DNA of 64,000 bases from Micromonospora inyonensis. Lineage in GTDB: Bacteria > Actinomycetota > Actinomycetes > Mycobacteriales > Micromonosporaceae. The position numbers were made by a program, and so were the translations under genes. Where the stretch lies: the NCBI RefSeq assembly GCF_900091415.1, contig NZ_FMHU01000001.1, positions 682,001 to 746,000 on the forward strand, given 5' to 3'. The notes under the pieces were generated by a model. That model ran no database searches. It saw nothing but the letters and a program-made list of their open reading frames with translations, and was not told the origin of the DNA. Of this stretch, positions 47,439 through 55,767 are shown piece by piece; positions within the stretch are counted from its first letter, which is position 1; each line of letters starts with the position of its first letter.

Positions 47439-48563
47439 TCAGCGAGGAGAGCGGCGGCGGGTGAGGGCGGCGCGGAGGGGGGTCAGGCGGTGGGTGAGGG
47501 TGGCGAGGCCGCCGGGGAAGAAGTAGACCGCCAGGATGAACACCGTGCCGAGCACGAACAGCGGCTGGGAGAGCGGGGCGCTGAGCCAGCCGGGCAGCGC
47601 GTCCACCGCGTCGGACGCCCCGAAGGCGGTCAGCCGGTGGTCCAGGTACATGTAGAGGATGCCGCCGAGCACCGGGCCCCAACGGGTGCCCGGTCCGCCG
47701 AGCACCACCATGACCAGCAGGGAGAGCGTCAGCTCGCTGGAGGTGATGTGCGGCGAGGCACCGCCGACGATCAGGCAGTAGACCGTCCCGGCGGCCGTCC
47801 CCAGCCCGCCGGCCAGGGTGAAGGCCACCAGCTTGAACCGGTACGGGTCCAGCCCGAGCACCCCCACCCGCCGCTCGTCGTCGCGCAGCCCGGCGAGCAC
47901 CCGCCCGGTCGGCGAGGCGGTGACCCGGTGCACCACCAGCACCACCACCGCCAGGTACGCCAGCGCCAGCCAGTACAGGTTGACCGTGTTCGTCACGCCG
48001 ACGAGCGCCGCCGGCAGCCCGGAGACGTCCAGCGGCAGCCCCTCCTCACCACCGGTCAGCCCGCCGAAGTCCCGCGCGACCAGGATCGCCCCGACCTGGG
48101 CGAGGGCGAGGGTGACCATGGCGAAGGCGATGCCCACGGTCCGCAGCGCGACCGCGCCGAGCAGCGCGGCGAGGATCGTCCCGCCGGTCAGGGTGAGCAG
48201 CGCCGCCTGCCACAGCGGCAACCCGGCCTTGGTGACCAGGATGTCCGTGCCGTACACCCCGGCGGCGAAGTAGAGCGCATGCCCGAAGGAGAGCATCCCG
48301 GTCCGCCCGAACAGCAGGTCGTAGCCGGCGGCCAGCCCACCGAAGATCAGGCAGATGGCGAGCAGTTGCAGGGTTCCGGGCGAGTTCAGCGGCCCCTCGA
48401 AGATCCCCGGCAGGTGCACCGTCGAGTACGGCAGGATCGCCGCGACCGCCAGAGCCACCAGCGGCAGGAACGGCCGCAGGCGGTGCCACACCGACGGGCC
48501 GGGCTCCGCCGGGGCGGCTGCCGTCGGCCGATCCACCACACCGTCGACCACGGAGTTCGTCAT
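47439..48563 (-). CDS. livM: Branched-chain amino acid-type ABC permease (LivM-like)
   Basis: 374 residues, about ten spans. Family signature regions: LAAGYDLLFGRTGMLSFGHA and the cytoplasmic coupling loop VLAGLRDDERRVGVLGLDPYRFK (the EAA-like motif), then VVLGGPGTRWGPVLGG. It pairs with the LivH-like permease in the upstream gene, whose stop overlaps this start (ATGA). Last gene of the five-gene importer operon 52164 to 47439. Confidence 0.92.
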   Translation of the reverse strand: MTNSVVDGVVDRPTAAAPAEPGPSVWHRLRPFLPLVALAVAAILPYSTVHLPGIFEGPLNSPGTLQLLAICLIFGGLAAGYDLLFGRTGMLSFGHALYFAAGVYGTDILVTKAGLPLWQAALLTLTGGTILAALLGAVALRTVGIAFAMVTLALAQVGAILVARDFGGLTGGEEGLPLDVSGLPAALVGVTNTVNLYWLALAYLAVVVLVVHRVTASPTGRVLAGLRDDERRVGVLGLDPYRFKLVAFTLAGGLGTAAGTVYCLIVGGASPHITSSELTLSLLVMVVLGGPGTRWGPVLGGILYMYLDHRLTAFGASDAVDALPGWLSAPLSQPLFVLGTVFILAVYFFPGGLATLTHRLTPLRAALTRRRSPR

Positions 48564-49450
48564 GCGGTGGCCACCTTTCCGGCGATGCCCTGCGGGCGGA
48601 GCAGCAGCACCACGGCCAGCAGCGCGACGACGCAGATGTCGCCGAGGCCGGAGGTGCCGTAGTAGTTGACGAACTGTTGCAGCAGCCCGACCGCGACGGC
48701 CGCGTACGCGGAGCCGACCACCGAGCCCATCCCGCCGATCACCACCACGATGAACGCGAAGATCAGCAGCGAGCTGCCCTGGCCGGGCGAGACCGAGCCG
48801 AAGTAGACCCCGCCCAGCGCCCCGGCCAGCGCGGCGGCGGCCCCGCCGATCGCGAAGACCAGGGTGAACGCCTTCCGGACGTCGATGCCGAGCGCGGTCA
48901 CCATCTCCCGGTTCTCCACCCCCGCCCGGATCACCAGGCCGTACCGGGTGAAGCGGAGGAAGGCCAGCAGCGCGACGAGCACCAGCACCGCGGCGACGAT
49001 CAGCAGCAGCCCGGCGTTCGGCACCTTCGCCCCGAACACCGGGGTCACCTCCCGGGTCCAGGACGGGCGCGGGAACGGCCGCGGGTCGGCTCCCCACACC
49101 GCCTGGAGCAGCGCCACCCCGGCGAGCGAGAGCCCGACGGTCACCAGGACCTGCGCGATGGTGCGGGAGTAGAGCGGCCGGATCAACACCAGTTCCACCA
49201 GCACCGCGACCAGCGCGCCGGTGAGCACGCCGAAGGCGGCGGCCACCACGAACCCGAGGTCGTCCGGGCCGGCGCCGGGCAGGTGCCCCGCCGCCCACCA
49301 GGTCGCGTACGCCCCGACGCCGAGGAAGAGCCCGTGCGCGAAGTTGAGCACGTCGGCCAGCCCGAACACCAGGGAGAGCCCGGAGGCGACCAGGAAGTAG
49401 AGCGCGGCCAGCCCGAGGCCGGTCAGGGTGAGCAGCACGACGGTGCTCAT
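48560..49450 (-). CDS. livH: Branched-chain amino acid-type ABC permease (LivH-like)
   Basis: 296 residues, eight spans. Conserved: YFLVASGLSLVFGLADVLNFAHG at the start of the family (first 20 residues of that block are diagnostic), the coupling loop VIRAGVENREMVTALGIDVR, and IVVVIGGMGSVVGS. ATG 49450 overlaps the stop of the ATPase gene livF. It forms the membrane channel with LivM. Confidence 0.92.
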   Translation of the reverse strand: MSTVVLLTLTGLGLAALYFLVASGLSLVFGLADVLNFAHGLFLGVGAYATWWAAGHLPGAGPDDLGFVVAAAFGVLTGALVAVLVELVLIRPLYSRTIAQVLVTVGLSLAGVALLQAVWGADPRPFPRPSWTREVTPVFGAKVPNAGLLLIVAAVLVLVALLAFLRFTRYGLVIRAGVENREMVTALGIDVRKAFTLVFAIGGAAAALAGALGGVYFGSVSPGQGSSLLIFAFIVVVIGGMGSVVGSAYAAVAVGLLQQFVNYYGTSGLGDICVVALLAVVLLLRPQGIAGKVATA

Positions 49451-50211
49451 GTGAGCTGGTCCTTCCTCGCGACTGCGGGGCTCGGGGGGTGCGCCTCCGC
49501 CGATCCGACGCCGAGCAGGGACGTCGTCAGCTCCGCCTCGGCCAGCAGGTCCCGGGCGTCGCCGCTCCAGGCGACCCGCCCGGCATCGATCACCACCGCG
49601 TCGGTGGCGAGCCGGCGCACCACGGCGAGGTTCTGCTCGACGAGCAGCACCGGCACCGTCTCGGCGACCCGTTCCAGCACCTCGGCCACCTCGGTCACCA
49701 CCTTCGGGGCGAGCCCCTTCGTCGGCTCGTCGACCAGGAGCAGCCGGTTGTCGTTGAGCAGCACGCGGCCGATGGCGAGCATCTGCTGCTGGCCGCCGGA
49801 GAGCGATCCGGCCCGTTGGCGTCCGCGCCGCTCCAGCTCGGGGAAGAGCGCGAACACCTGGTCGTACGCCGGGGTGGTGCCGCGCCGTTCGGCGAGCCGC
49901 AGGTTCTCGGCGACGGTGAGGCCGGCGAAGACGCAGCGGTCCTCGGGCACGTAACCGAGGCCGTCGCGGACCAGCCGGTGGGTGGGGCGGTCGAGCAGGT
50001 TGCGCTCCCCCATCCGGACCCGGCCGGTCACCTCGCCGCCGGCCGGGGTGAGCCCGACGACCGCGCGGAGCGTGGTGGTCTTGCCGACACCGTTACGGCC
50101 GAGCAGCACGGTGACCCCGGCCGGGGCGACCGTGAAGGACACCCCCTGGAGGATGTGCAGCCCGGAGATCCGGACCGACAGGTCCTCGACGGTCAGGATC
50201 GCGGCGGTCAT
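49447..50211 (-). CDS. livF: ABC transporter ATP-binding protein (LivF-like)
   Basis: 254 residues from ATG 50211. Walker A GRNGVGKTTTLRA, the LivF-type GYVPEDRCVFAGLTVAENL, signature LSGGQQQMLAIGRVLL, Walker B LLLVDEPTKGLAP, and H-loop replaced by VEQNLAVV, as usual in LivF. ATGA overlap with livG upstream. It energises uptake through LivH-LivM together with LivG. Confidence 0.93.
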   Translation of the reverse strand: MTAAILTVEDLSVRISGLHILQGVSFTVAPAGVTVLLGRNGVGKTTTLRAVVGLTPAGGEVTGRVRMGERNLLDRPTHRLVRDGLGYVPEDRCVFAGLTVAENLRLAERRGTTPAYDQVFALFPELERRGRQRAGSLSGGQQQMLAIGRVLLNDNRLLLVDEPTKGLAPKVVTEVAEVLERVAETVPVLLVEQNLAVVRRLATDAVVIDAGRVAWSGDARDLLAEAELTTSLLGVGSAEAHPPSPAVARKDQLT

Positions 50212-50951
50212 AGGGCTTCCCCCAGGTACGCCTCCTGGACGGTGGCGTTGGCCATCACCGTCTCCGGGGTGTCGCAGGCGAGCAACGCGCCGTGGTGCAT
50301 CACGGCGATCCGGTCGGCCAGCTCCAGGATCACGTCCATGTGGTGCTCGACCATGAGCACCGCCCGGCCGTTGTCCCCGGTCAGCGACTTGATCACCGCG
50401 ACCAGCTCGGGGACGTCCTCGACGCTGACCCCGGCCATCGGCTCGTCCAGCAGCATCACCCGGGGTTCGCCGGCGAGCAGCAGGGCGATCTCCAGCTTGC
50501 GCTTCTCGCCGTGGGCGAGGGTGCCGGCGAGTGCCGTATCCCGGTGGGCGAGGCCGACCCGGTCGAGCGCCGCGTCGGCGGCGGCGACCACCTCCCGGTC
50601 GGCCGCTGCCCGCCGCCACAGCTTCATCGAACCCCCGCGGTACGCCTGGACGGCGAGCCGCACGTTCTCCCGCACGCTGAGCGAGCCGAAGACCGAGGAC
50701 GCCTGGAAGGTACGCCCCAGCCCGAGCCGGGCCCGCCGGTGCGGCGGGAGGGTGCCGATGTCCCTCCCGTCCAGCAGGACCGTGCCCCCGGTGGGGCGAC
50801 GCAGGCCGGTGATCAGGTTGAACAGTGAGGTCTTGCCGGCGCCGTTCGGCCCGATCACGCCGAGGAACTCCCCGGGCGCCAGGTCGAGGTGCACGTCGTC
50901 GACGATGGCGACCTCACCGATCCGCCAGGTCAGACCGCGGGTGGCGAGCAT
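50208..50951 (-). CDS. livG: ABC transporter ATP-binding protein (LivG-like)
   Basis: 247 residues. Walker A GPNGAGKTSLFNLITG, Q-loop region GLGRTFQASSVFGSLSV, signature variant LAHGEKRKLEIALLL (typical of LivG rather than LSGGQ), Walker B VMLLDEPMAGVS, H-loop VEHHMDV. Seven bp separate it from the substrate-binding protein gene upstream. The adjacent Liv genes are complete, so the importer should be functional. Confidence 0.93.
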   Translation of the reverse strand: MLATRGLTWRIGEVAIVDDVHLDLAPGEFLGVIGPNGAGKTSLFNLITGLRRPTGGTVLLDGRDIGTLPPHRRARLGLGRTFQASSVFGSLSVRENVRLAVQAYRGGSMKLWRRAAADREVVAAADAALDRVGLAHRDTALAGTLAHGEKRKLEIALLLAGEPRVMLLDEPMAGVSVEDVPELVAVIKSLTGDNGRAVLMVEHHMDVILELADRIAVMHHGALLACDTPETVMANATVQEAYLGEAL

Positions 50952-50958
50952 CGTCGGA

Positions 50959-52164
50959 TCAGCCCTTCATTGCCACGGCCGGCGGCGCGGTCTCGTCGCC
51001 GGTGAGGCTCTTCCGGGCGGCTGCGGTGAACGTGGTGCCGCTGCCGGACAGCTTCGCCTGGTACATCGGCTGGAGCAGGGCGTGGTCCTCCTTGCGGATC
51101 GTCATCTCGCCCTTGACCCCGTCGAAGCTCCAGCCCTCCAGCGCGGTGACCATCTTCTCCACGTCGTCGCCACCCTCGGCGACCGCGCGGACGACCATCT
51201 GGGCGGCGGCGAAGCCGTCCGGGTGGAACAGGTCGATCGCCCCGCCGGTCACCTTCGCCTTGAGGGCCTTGGCGGCCTCGGTGTCGCTGGCCCCGTCGAA
51301 GTAGTGCGACAGGAACGAGATCTTGCTGCCGGCCGCGCCGAAGGTCGCCCAGGAGGCGCGGATGTCCAGGCCGGTGACGACCGTGGTGGAGGTCAGCACG
51401 CCCTGCTGGTCGAGGGTCTGCCACATGGCCGGGGCGGTGGTGCCGGCCCAGGCGACGAGGAGCAGGTCCGGCTTGGCGGCGGTGATCTGGCTGGCGAACG
51501 GGGTGAAGTCGGTGGCGCTGGCCGGGGCCCGGACGCTGCTGACCGTCGCGCCGGCACCGCCGATGACGGCCTTGACGGCAGCCTCGTTGGCGTCGCCGAA
51601 CGCGCCGTCCTGGGCGAAGACCACGACCTTCTTGCCCGCCGGGTCGCCGATGAACGACTTCGCGGTCACCACGTCCTGGTACGACTGCCGGCCGGACCGG
51701 AACGTGTAGCGGTTCGCGCCGGTCACCGCGTCGGTGGCGGCCGGACCGGAGATGAAGAGGACCTTGTTCTGCGCGGCGATCGGGGCGACCTGCAACGCGA
51801 CCCCGGAGGCGGTCGACCCGGCGATGATCTTGTGCCCCTTGCCGATCAGGTCCTTCGCCGCCGACACCGCCTTGGCCGGGTCACCGGCGTCGTCGGCCTC
51901 GGTCACCTCGATGGTGCGGCCGTCGACCTTGCCGGTGCCGCCGGTGGCGAAGTCGAGGCCGGCCCGGAACCCCTCGATGTACTGCTTGCCGTAGCTGGCC
52001 AGCGCTCCCGACTGGGAGTACACCAGGCCGACCTTGACCGGGGCGGCGTCGTCACCGCCACCGGAGGCGGTCTCCTGCGGGCTGCCACAGGCGGTCGCGG
52101 CGACCGCCGCGGCCATCATGGTGGCGGCGGCGAGGACCGCGCGCCGCGTCGTCCGGACCGTCAT
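50959..52164 (-). CDS. ABC transporter substrate-binding lipoprotein (LivJ-like)
   Basis: 401 residues. The signal peptide TTRRAVLAAATMMAAAVAA ends in a lipobox with Cys26 (ATACGS), so the protein is a lipoprotein. The periplasmic-binding-protein fold of type I begins VGLVYSQSGALASYGKQ, with GSTASGVALQVAPIA and FAQDGAFGDANEAAV. The class binds branched-chain amino acids, amides, urea or aromatic acids, and the ligand cannot be read here. First gene of the operon; the 200-bp leader region (52165-52365) holds its promoter. Confidence 0.92.
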   Translation of the reverse strand: MTVRTTRRAVLAAATMMAAAVAATACGSPQETASGGGDDAAPVKVGLVYSQSGALASYGKQYIEGFRAGLDFATGGTGKVDGRTIEVTEADDAGDPAKAVSAAKDLIGKGHKIIAGSTASGVALQVAPIAAQNKVLFISGPAATDAVTGANRYTFRSGRQSYQDVVTAKSFIGDPAGKKVVVFAQDGAFGDANEAAVKAVIGGAGATVSSVRAPASATDFTPFASQITAAKPDLLLVAWAGTTAPAMWQTLDQQGVLTSTTVVTGLDIRASWATFGAAGSKISFLSHYFDGASDTEAAKALKAKVTGGAIDLFHPDGFAAAQMVVRAVAEGGDDVEKMVTALEGWSFDGVKGEMTIRKEDHALLQPMYQAKLSGSGTTFTAAARKSLTGDETAPPAVAMKG

Positions 52165-52365
52165 TGCGACTCCACGTGAGGACTCGGAGGAAGGGAAATC
52201 CGTTGTCGGCTCACGCTAGGAGTGACGTCACCCACGGGCTATGTGGCGGCAACACACAAGTAACGCTGGCCGGGTGGCCGGTCGGGCCAATCGGTCACCC
52301 CGGTGTTTCCGGTCGATGGCCGGCACCGCCACCGGGACACCGACCATCGTGTCGACTCCCGCCAC

Positions 52366-52644
52366 CTACCGGTGTCGCTCGGCACCACAGTCGCCGTCGT
52401 GTCCAGCCGGCCGTGGACAGCGCCGGCCGCGCGCGAACAACCGGTCGCAGAACACCCGGTGCCGTACGCCCTGCGCGTCCTCGGCGGAGACCGTCGTCTC
52501 GCCCCGGTCGACGTCGGCGAGGAAGCTCACCGCCCGGGTGACCGACCGGGCGAAGCGCAACGCCCCGGCCAGGTCGGTGGCGACCACCGGCAGGTGCACC
52601 ACGAAGCGCTCCCGTGCCCGGTTCACCGGCACGCCCCCGCTCAC
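52366..52644 (-). CDS. Conserved hypothetical protein with a C-terminal Cys/His motif
   Basis: 92 residues from GTG 52644, which overlaps the upstream stop (GTGA). A beta/helical N-terminal half (ERFVVHLPVVATDLAGALRF, ARSVTRAVSFLADVD) is followed by CDRLFARGRRCPRPAGHDGDC, a C-C-H-C spacing that could hold zinc; C-P-x-P-x-G-H-x-G-x-C motifs are widespread in small actinobacterial and phage proteins. Function unknown. Co-translated with the DivIVA-like gene. Confidence 0.6.
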   Translation of the reverse strand: MSGGVPVNRARERFVVHLPVVATDLAGALRFARSVTRAVSFLADVDRGETTVSAEDAQGVRHRVFCDRLFARGRRCPRPAGHDGDCGAERHR

Positions 52645-52967
52645 CGGTGCGCCCTCGGCGCGAACCGGGACTGCCAGCTCCGCAGCGCCCGCTTGATCCG
52701 GACGTTCTCCTCGGTCGTGTAGGTCAGCTCACGCCGGGCGGCGGCCAGCTCACCGGCGACCCGCTGCAGGAACGCGTACACCTCGAGCGGGTCGAGCCCG
52801 CCTCGACGCACGCTGCGGAACTGCCGGTCGCGGACCTGCCCGGCGGTCAGGGACCGGCAGGTGGCCGAGCGGTACCACCCCTCGTTCGGCGACCGCCGCC
52901 TGTGTTGCTCCGGCCGCCCGTGCCGGGGCCGCTCCGTCGACCGGAACAGCCGTCCCAGGATTCTCAT
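52641..52967 (-). CDS. DivIVA-domain-like small coiled-coil protein
   Basis: 108 residues from ATG 52967 (GGAGGAG upstream). After a basic start, the segment LTAGQVRDRQFRSVRRGGLD followed by PLEVYAFLQRVAGELAAARR matches the DivIVA N-terminal pattern (L-T-x-x-x-V-x-x-x-x-F-x-x-x-x-x-G-Y/L-D-x-x-E-V-x-x-F-L-x-x-V). A short helix ENVRIKRALRSWQ completes it. Known: such small proteins accompany GntR regulators in Micromonospora and Streptomyces gene pairs. Divergent from the GntR gene, with a palindromic operator between. Confidence 0.75.
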   Translation of the reverse strand: MRILGRLFRSTERPRHGRPEQHRRRSPNEGWYRSATCRSLTAGQVRDRQFRSVRRGGLDPLEVYAFLQRVAGELAAARRELTYTTEENVRIKRALRSWQSRFAPRAHR

Positions 52968-53143
52968 CACTCCTCCAGTCGTCCTCCGTCGTGGAAGGCG
53001 GCCCGGTCCGCACAAAGGGGGAACGCGGACCGGACCGCCGGCCCCGCGACCGCAGCCCTCATCGGCGGTACGACCTCGGAGCCCACTCGAATGCCCACCT
53101 CCGAGGGTTTGCCGAACCAACCGGAGCCGGACACCCAGCAACT

Positions 53144-53162
53144 TACACAAAATGTTTGTGTA
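53144..53162. promoter_or_regulatory. Perfect palindromic operator in the divIVA-like/gntR divergent region
   Basis: TACACAAA-ATG-TTTGTGTA is a perfect 8-3-8 inverted repeat, strikingly AT-rich in this genome, placed between divergent genes one of which encodes a GntR regulator. It is 95 bp before the gntR start and 176 bp before the other gene's start. The 16-mer GCCGAACCAACCGGAG is also repeated in the same region at 53111-53126 and 53234-53249. Confidence 0.75.
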
Positions 53163-53257
53163 GGTCGACCCCGGAGAGTCATGACACGACTGCTTATTGC
53201 AGTTACTGGTGCAGGTCCGGCATGATCGATGACGCCGAACCAACCGGAGTCCTCACC

Positions 53258-53482
53258 ATGCCCACAGCACAAGCCCCATACCGCCAGATCGCCAACGACA
53301 TCGCCGCAAAAATCAAGAGCGGCGAGTTGAAGCCCGGCGACAAGCTCCCCTCCACCCGTGAGCTGGCCGAGGCGTACCGCGTCCACATGAACACGGCCTC
53401 GCGCGCGCTCTCGCTCCTGCACGACCGGGAGCTGATCACCGGCCAGCCGGGGCGTGGCACCTACGTGGCCGAGCGGCCGTAG
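53258..53482 (+). CDS. GntR-type winged-helix regulator without effector domain
   Basis: 74 residues from ATG 53258 (GGAG eight bases upstream); ATG 53222 is in frame. It is just the GntR winged helix: APYRQIANDIAAKIKSGELK, PGDKLPSTRELAEAYRVHMN, TASRALSLLHDRELITGQPG and the wing RGTYVAERP. The short YtrA-like or single-domain class fits. It probably binds the palindrome at 53144-53162 and represses itself and the divergent DivIVA-like pair. Confidence 0.87.
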   Translation: MPTAQAPYRQIANDIAAKIKSGELKPGDKLPSTRELAEAYRVHMNTASRALSLLHDRELITGQPGRGTYVAERP

Positions 53483-53498
53483 TGACCGGCGCACGCCG

Positions 53499-53648
53499 GT
53501 GACCGACCGCCCCACCCCGGCCACGCACATGCCCACACCCGGCGGCGGCGACCCGACCCTGCCGGAGCTGGTGATGGCCTGGGGTCGGGGCTGGGCCCGC
53601 TGCCGGGGCGCACCCGCTCCGACAGCCGTGCCCGGGGGCTTCCGGGTC
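53499..53648 (+). pseudogene. 5' fragment of a split acetyltransferase-like gene
   Basis: From GTG 53499, 16 bp past gntR, the frame reads TLPELVMAWGRGWARCRGAP and ends TAVPGGFRV at 53648, after which sequence of another origin begins. The continuation EVGRPGHRVRYVLHRLD is found 2.1 kb away at 55772. Together they recall the N-terminal part of an actinobacterial GNAT-type protein that starts (L-P-E-L-V-x-A-W). The break is abrupt and the frame would need to be restored by removing the intervening DNA. Confidence 0.55.
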
Positions 53649-53651
53649 CGA

Positions 53652-53784
53652 GGACGACGCGGCGGCCGACCACCGACGTTCGACCCAGTCGCCTACCGGC
53701 GCCGTAACCAGGTCGAACGTGGCTTCAACCGGCGCAACACTGGCGGGGACTCGCCACCCGAGACGACAAACTCGCCAGCTACGC
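53652..53784 (+). pseudogene. Remnant of an IS5-family transposase, frameshifted
   Basis: Starts GRRGGRPPTFDPVAYRRRN, QVERGFNR, the conserved region before the last catalytic Glu (family R-N-x-V-E-R-x-F-N). At about 53729-53740 the frame changes; the next frame continues WRGLATRDDKLASY, matching the family's W-R-G-L-A-T-R-Y-D-K. Both ends are missing. It sits exactly at the left break of the split gene, so it probably took part in the insertion. Confidence 0.65.
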
Positions 53785-54437
53785 ACCTCCGAAGTCAGTC
53801 TTGCGGACAAGCATGCACCCGTATGAGGGCTCCGGTTCTTCGGGTGGCGTGCTGCCCTGGAAGATCAAGGTGAACCCGGCGGCGGCGAAGCGTTCCTCCA
53901 TTTCTCGAGCGGAGAGCCAGTAGCGGTCGAAGTCGATGCCGAAGCTCTCGACGCGGCTGCCGGGAGGGTTACGGTGCCCGGTGCCGTCGCCGTGCTTGAA
54001 GGCGGTCACCAGGTATTGCCCGGCTTTACTACCCGGGCGAGTTCGGCGAAGGCCGGGATCCTGGCGTCTGGTGCCAGGTAGATCAGCGAGAACCAGCAGA
54101 CCACTCCAGCCAGCGAGGCGTCCTCGAACGGCAGATCGCGCAGATCGGCAACTTCGTATGTGAAACCGGGGTTCTCCCGTTGTGCCACCTCGATCATCTT
54201 GGGCGAGAGATCCACGCCGCGAGGCGACAGACCCCGGCTCGCAAGGTAGGGAAGAAGCCGTCCGGTGCCGCAGCCCACGTCGGCGATCTGCGGGCCCACG
54301 GCCAAGGTCATCTCGGCGAACAGGTCGAGCATCGCGCGCTCGATCGGCATGCTCTCGAGCACCCCGACCAGGTTCTTGGCGTACCACTCCGAGAGCACGT
54401 CATGCGCGTCCCGAAGTTCTTCGGTCCTGGCGTCCAT
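53779..54437 (-). pseudogene. SAM-dependent methyltransferase, frameshifted
   Basis: From ATG 54437 the frame reads an N-terminal helix, motif I ADVGCGTGRLLPYLASRGLS, VADLRDLPFEDASLAGVVCW and FAELARVVKPG, then drifts into NTW and stop near 54006. One base missing at about 54019-54022 restores GQYLVTAFKHGDGTGHRN through SYGCMLVRKTDFGGA to TAG 53779-53781. So the gene is a normal class I methyltransferase with a single-base deletion late in the core. It lies inside the insertion that split the acetyltransferase-like gene. Confidence 0.75.
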
Positions 54438-54752
54438 TCCCCGTTGATCTTCCCATCGAGACCGTTGTGTCGGCGAACCTACCCCGACGGCCGGAGGCCC
54501 CTGCTGCGGGCCAGCCGGGCGAAGGAGGACCGCGTCAGGTACAACGTCAGCCGGGCGTCCACCCGCTGCTCGGGATCCACCAAAGGCATCGCCGGGGTCG
54601 ATCCGGCACGCGGCCTCACGCTCACCAAGGCCGGTCCACCGCTGGAGGACAGGATGATCACTTGCTACTACGGCGCCGTTCCTCGGCACCCAATGCACGC
54701 ACCACTGGGAGATCAACGCGGCAACACTTGGAGTCGTCACACGAAGATCTAA
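54438..54752. other. Stretch without a supportable gene
   Basis: About 315 bp between the methyltransferase pseudogene and the PAPS-reductase-like fragment. A 60-codon frame at 54479-54661 (minus) reads VDARLTLYLTRSSFARLARS, faintly like a ribbon-helix-helix protein, but lacks a convincing start. Probably more decayed mobile DNA. Confidence 0.4.
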
Positions 54753-55064
54753 TAGGGAAGCCCACGCAGCACGACCGGGGCCAGTCGATGCCGTACCAGC
54801 GTTGCAGCTGGAACAGGCACCGGCCGCGGTCCCAGCCCTCGTCCACCAGCGGGTACCAGGGAGTCTTGCCGCTCTCGTCGGTGATGTCGCCCCGTACGGC
54901 GATGCCCCGCCGCCCGGCCTCCTCGATCAGCCGGACCGTATCGCGGGCGTCGGCGGCTTCGGGCGCATCTGTCGCGTCGTGCCCGGCGGGGACTGCTGCT
55001 GCTCGGGCTGACCCTGCGCGTACTGCTGGGTCGGGTCCTGCTGGGTGTACTGGTTCTCGCTCAC
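54750..55064 (-). pseudogene. Composite relic: SDR oxidoreductase 5' end joined to a PAPS-reductase-like fragment
   Basis: GTG 55064, with GAGGAG upstream, starts SENQYTQQDPTQQYAQ, the typical leader of an actinobacterial short-chain dehydrogenase group. The nucleotide-binding part is deleted: at about 54955 the reading jumps frame to EAADARDTVRLIEEAGRRGI and AVRGDITDE, which belongs about 60 residues further on in intact relatives. At about 54876 it changes again to TPWYPLVDEGWDRGRCLFQL and IDWPRSCCVGFP, which resembles the C-terminal part of phosphoadenylylsulphate reductase-like phage proteins (W-P-x-S-x-C-x-x-C-P). At least two deletions or fusions made this relic. Confidence 0.6.
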
Positions 55065-55174
55065 GGCCGTCTCCTCGCGCTCGCCGGCCGGGTCCTGCTC
55101 TGCCCTACCCTGCGGCGTCGGCCGGAAACAGCGGGTGTGTCCCGCCGCGCGGGCGGCCCCCGGCTCCCTGCCGG

Positions 55175-55624
55175 CTACGCGGCGTCGAGCACCCGGCACC
55201 GGCCCTCGTCGGCTATCCGGCGGATGACGTCTCCACCCACCAGCCGGCCACCGCCGGCACCACGGGCCGCATCTCGGGCGATGCAGGTTTCCACCGGCAC
55301 CTCCCGCAGGTCGACCGCCACCAGGTGCGCCCCGGCCTGCTCGGCAAGCTGCCGCCACTGCTCCACCGACGCGTCCGGCAAGTTCGTGTCGTCCGCGATC
55401 ACACTCAGGCCGGCGCGCAGCAGTGCGAGCACCTGCGCTTTCTGCGCGGTGGTCACCGCGTCCTCCTGCCACCGCACACCGGCCCTACCGCCGTGGCCCA
55501 TGGCCCGCAGGTCGTCGCGGTTCACGCGGAAGCGGCGCTCAGGATCCTCGGCCACCCACCGCTTGGCGTAGGTGGTCTTACCAGAGCCGGGCAGGCCACG
55601 GGTAATGACAAGTGCGGGCATCAT
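55175..55624 (-). CDS. Polynucleotide kinase-like AAA_33 ATPase, possibly truncated
   Basis: 149 residues from ATG 55624 (or 55621), behind AGGAGG. Walker A ITRGLPGSGKTTYAKRWV, then RVNRDDLRAMGHGG and VIADDTNLPDASVEQW, typical of phage T4 Pnk-type 5'-kinases that phosphorylate nucleic acid ends. VPVETCIARDAAR and VIRRIADEG follow, but the stop comes soon after and the phosphatase half of full-length enzymes is absent. It may be a complete kinase-only version or a relic of the mobile DNA around it. Confidence 0.7.
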   Translation of the reverse strand: MMPALVITRGLPGSGKTTYAKRWVAEDPERRFRVNRDDLRAMGHGGRAGVRWQEDAVTTAQKAQVLALLRAGLSVIADDTNLPDASVEQWRQLAEQAGAHLVAVDLREVPVETCIARDAARGAGGGRLVGGDVIRRIADEGRCRVLDAA

Positions 55625-55767
55625 TCCTCCTTGGCGAACATGCGGCGGACAGCTCCCGGTGATCGGCGAGCCGGGCGCGACGTGGAACTTAGTACCGGAA
55701 CCACGTGCTCCCACCTGACTCACGGCCGGGAGTGCCTCGTGGTTCACGAAACTGTCGAGCAATCTCT

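Noticed and set aside
49489..52179. 896-codon plus-strand frame opposite the Liv operon
   Set aside because: Antisense of three genes with intact ABC motifs.
53454..53873. A single 139-residue gene after gntR
   Set aside because: The reading frame joins an acetyltransferase-like N-terminus to IS5 transposase sequence and then drifts into antisense; it is treated as two relics.
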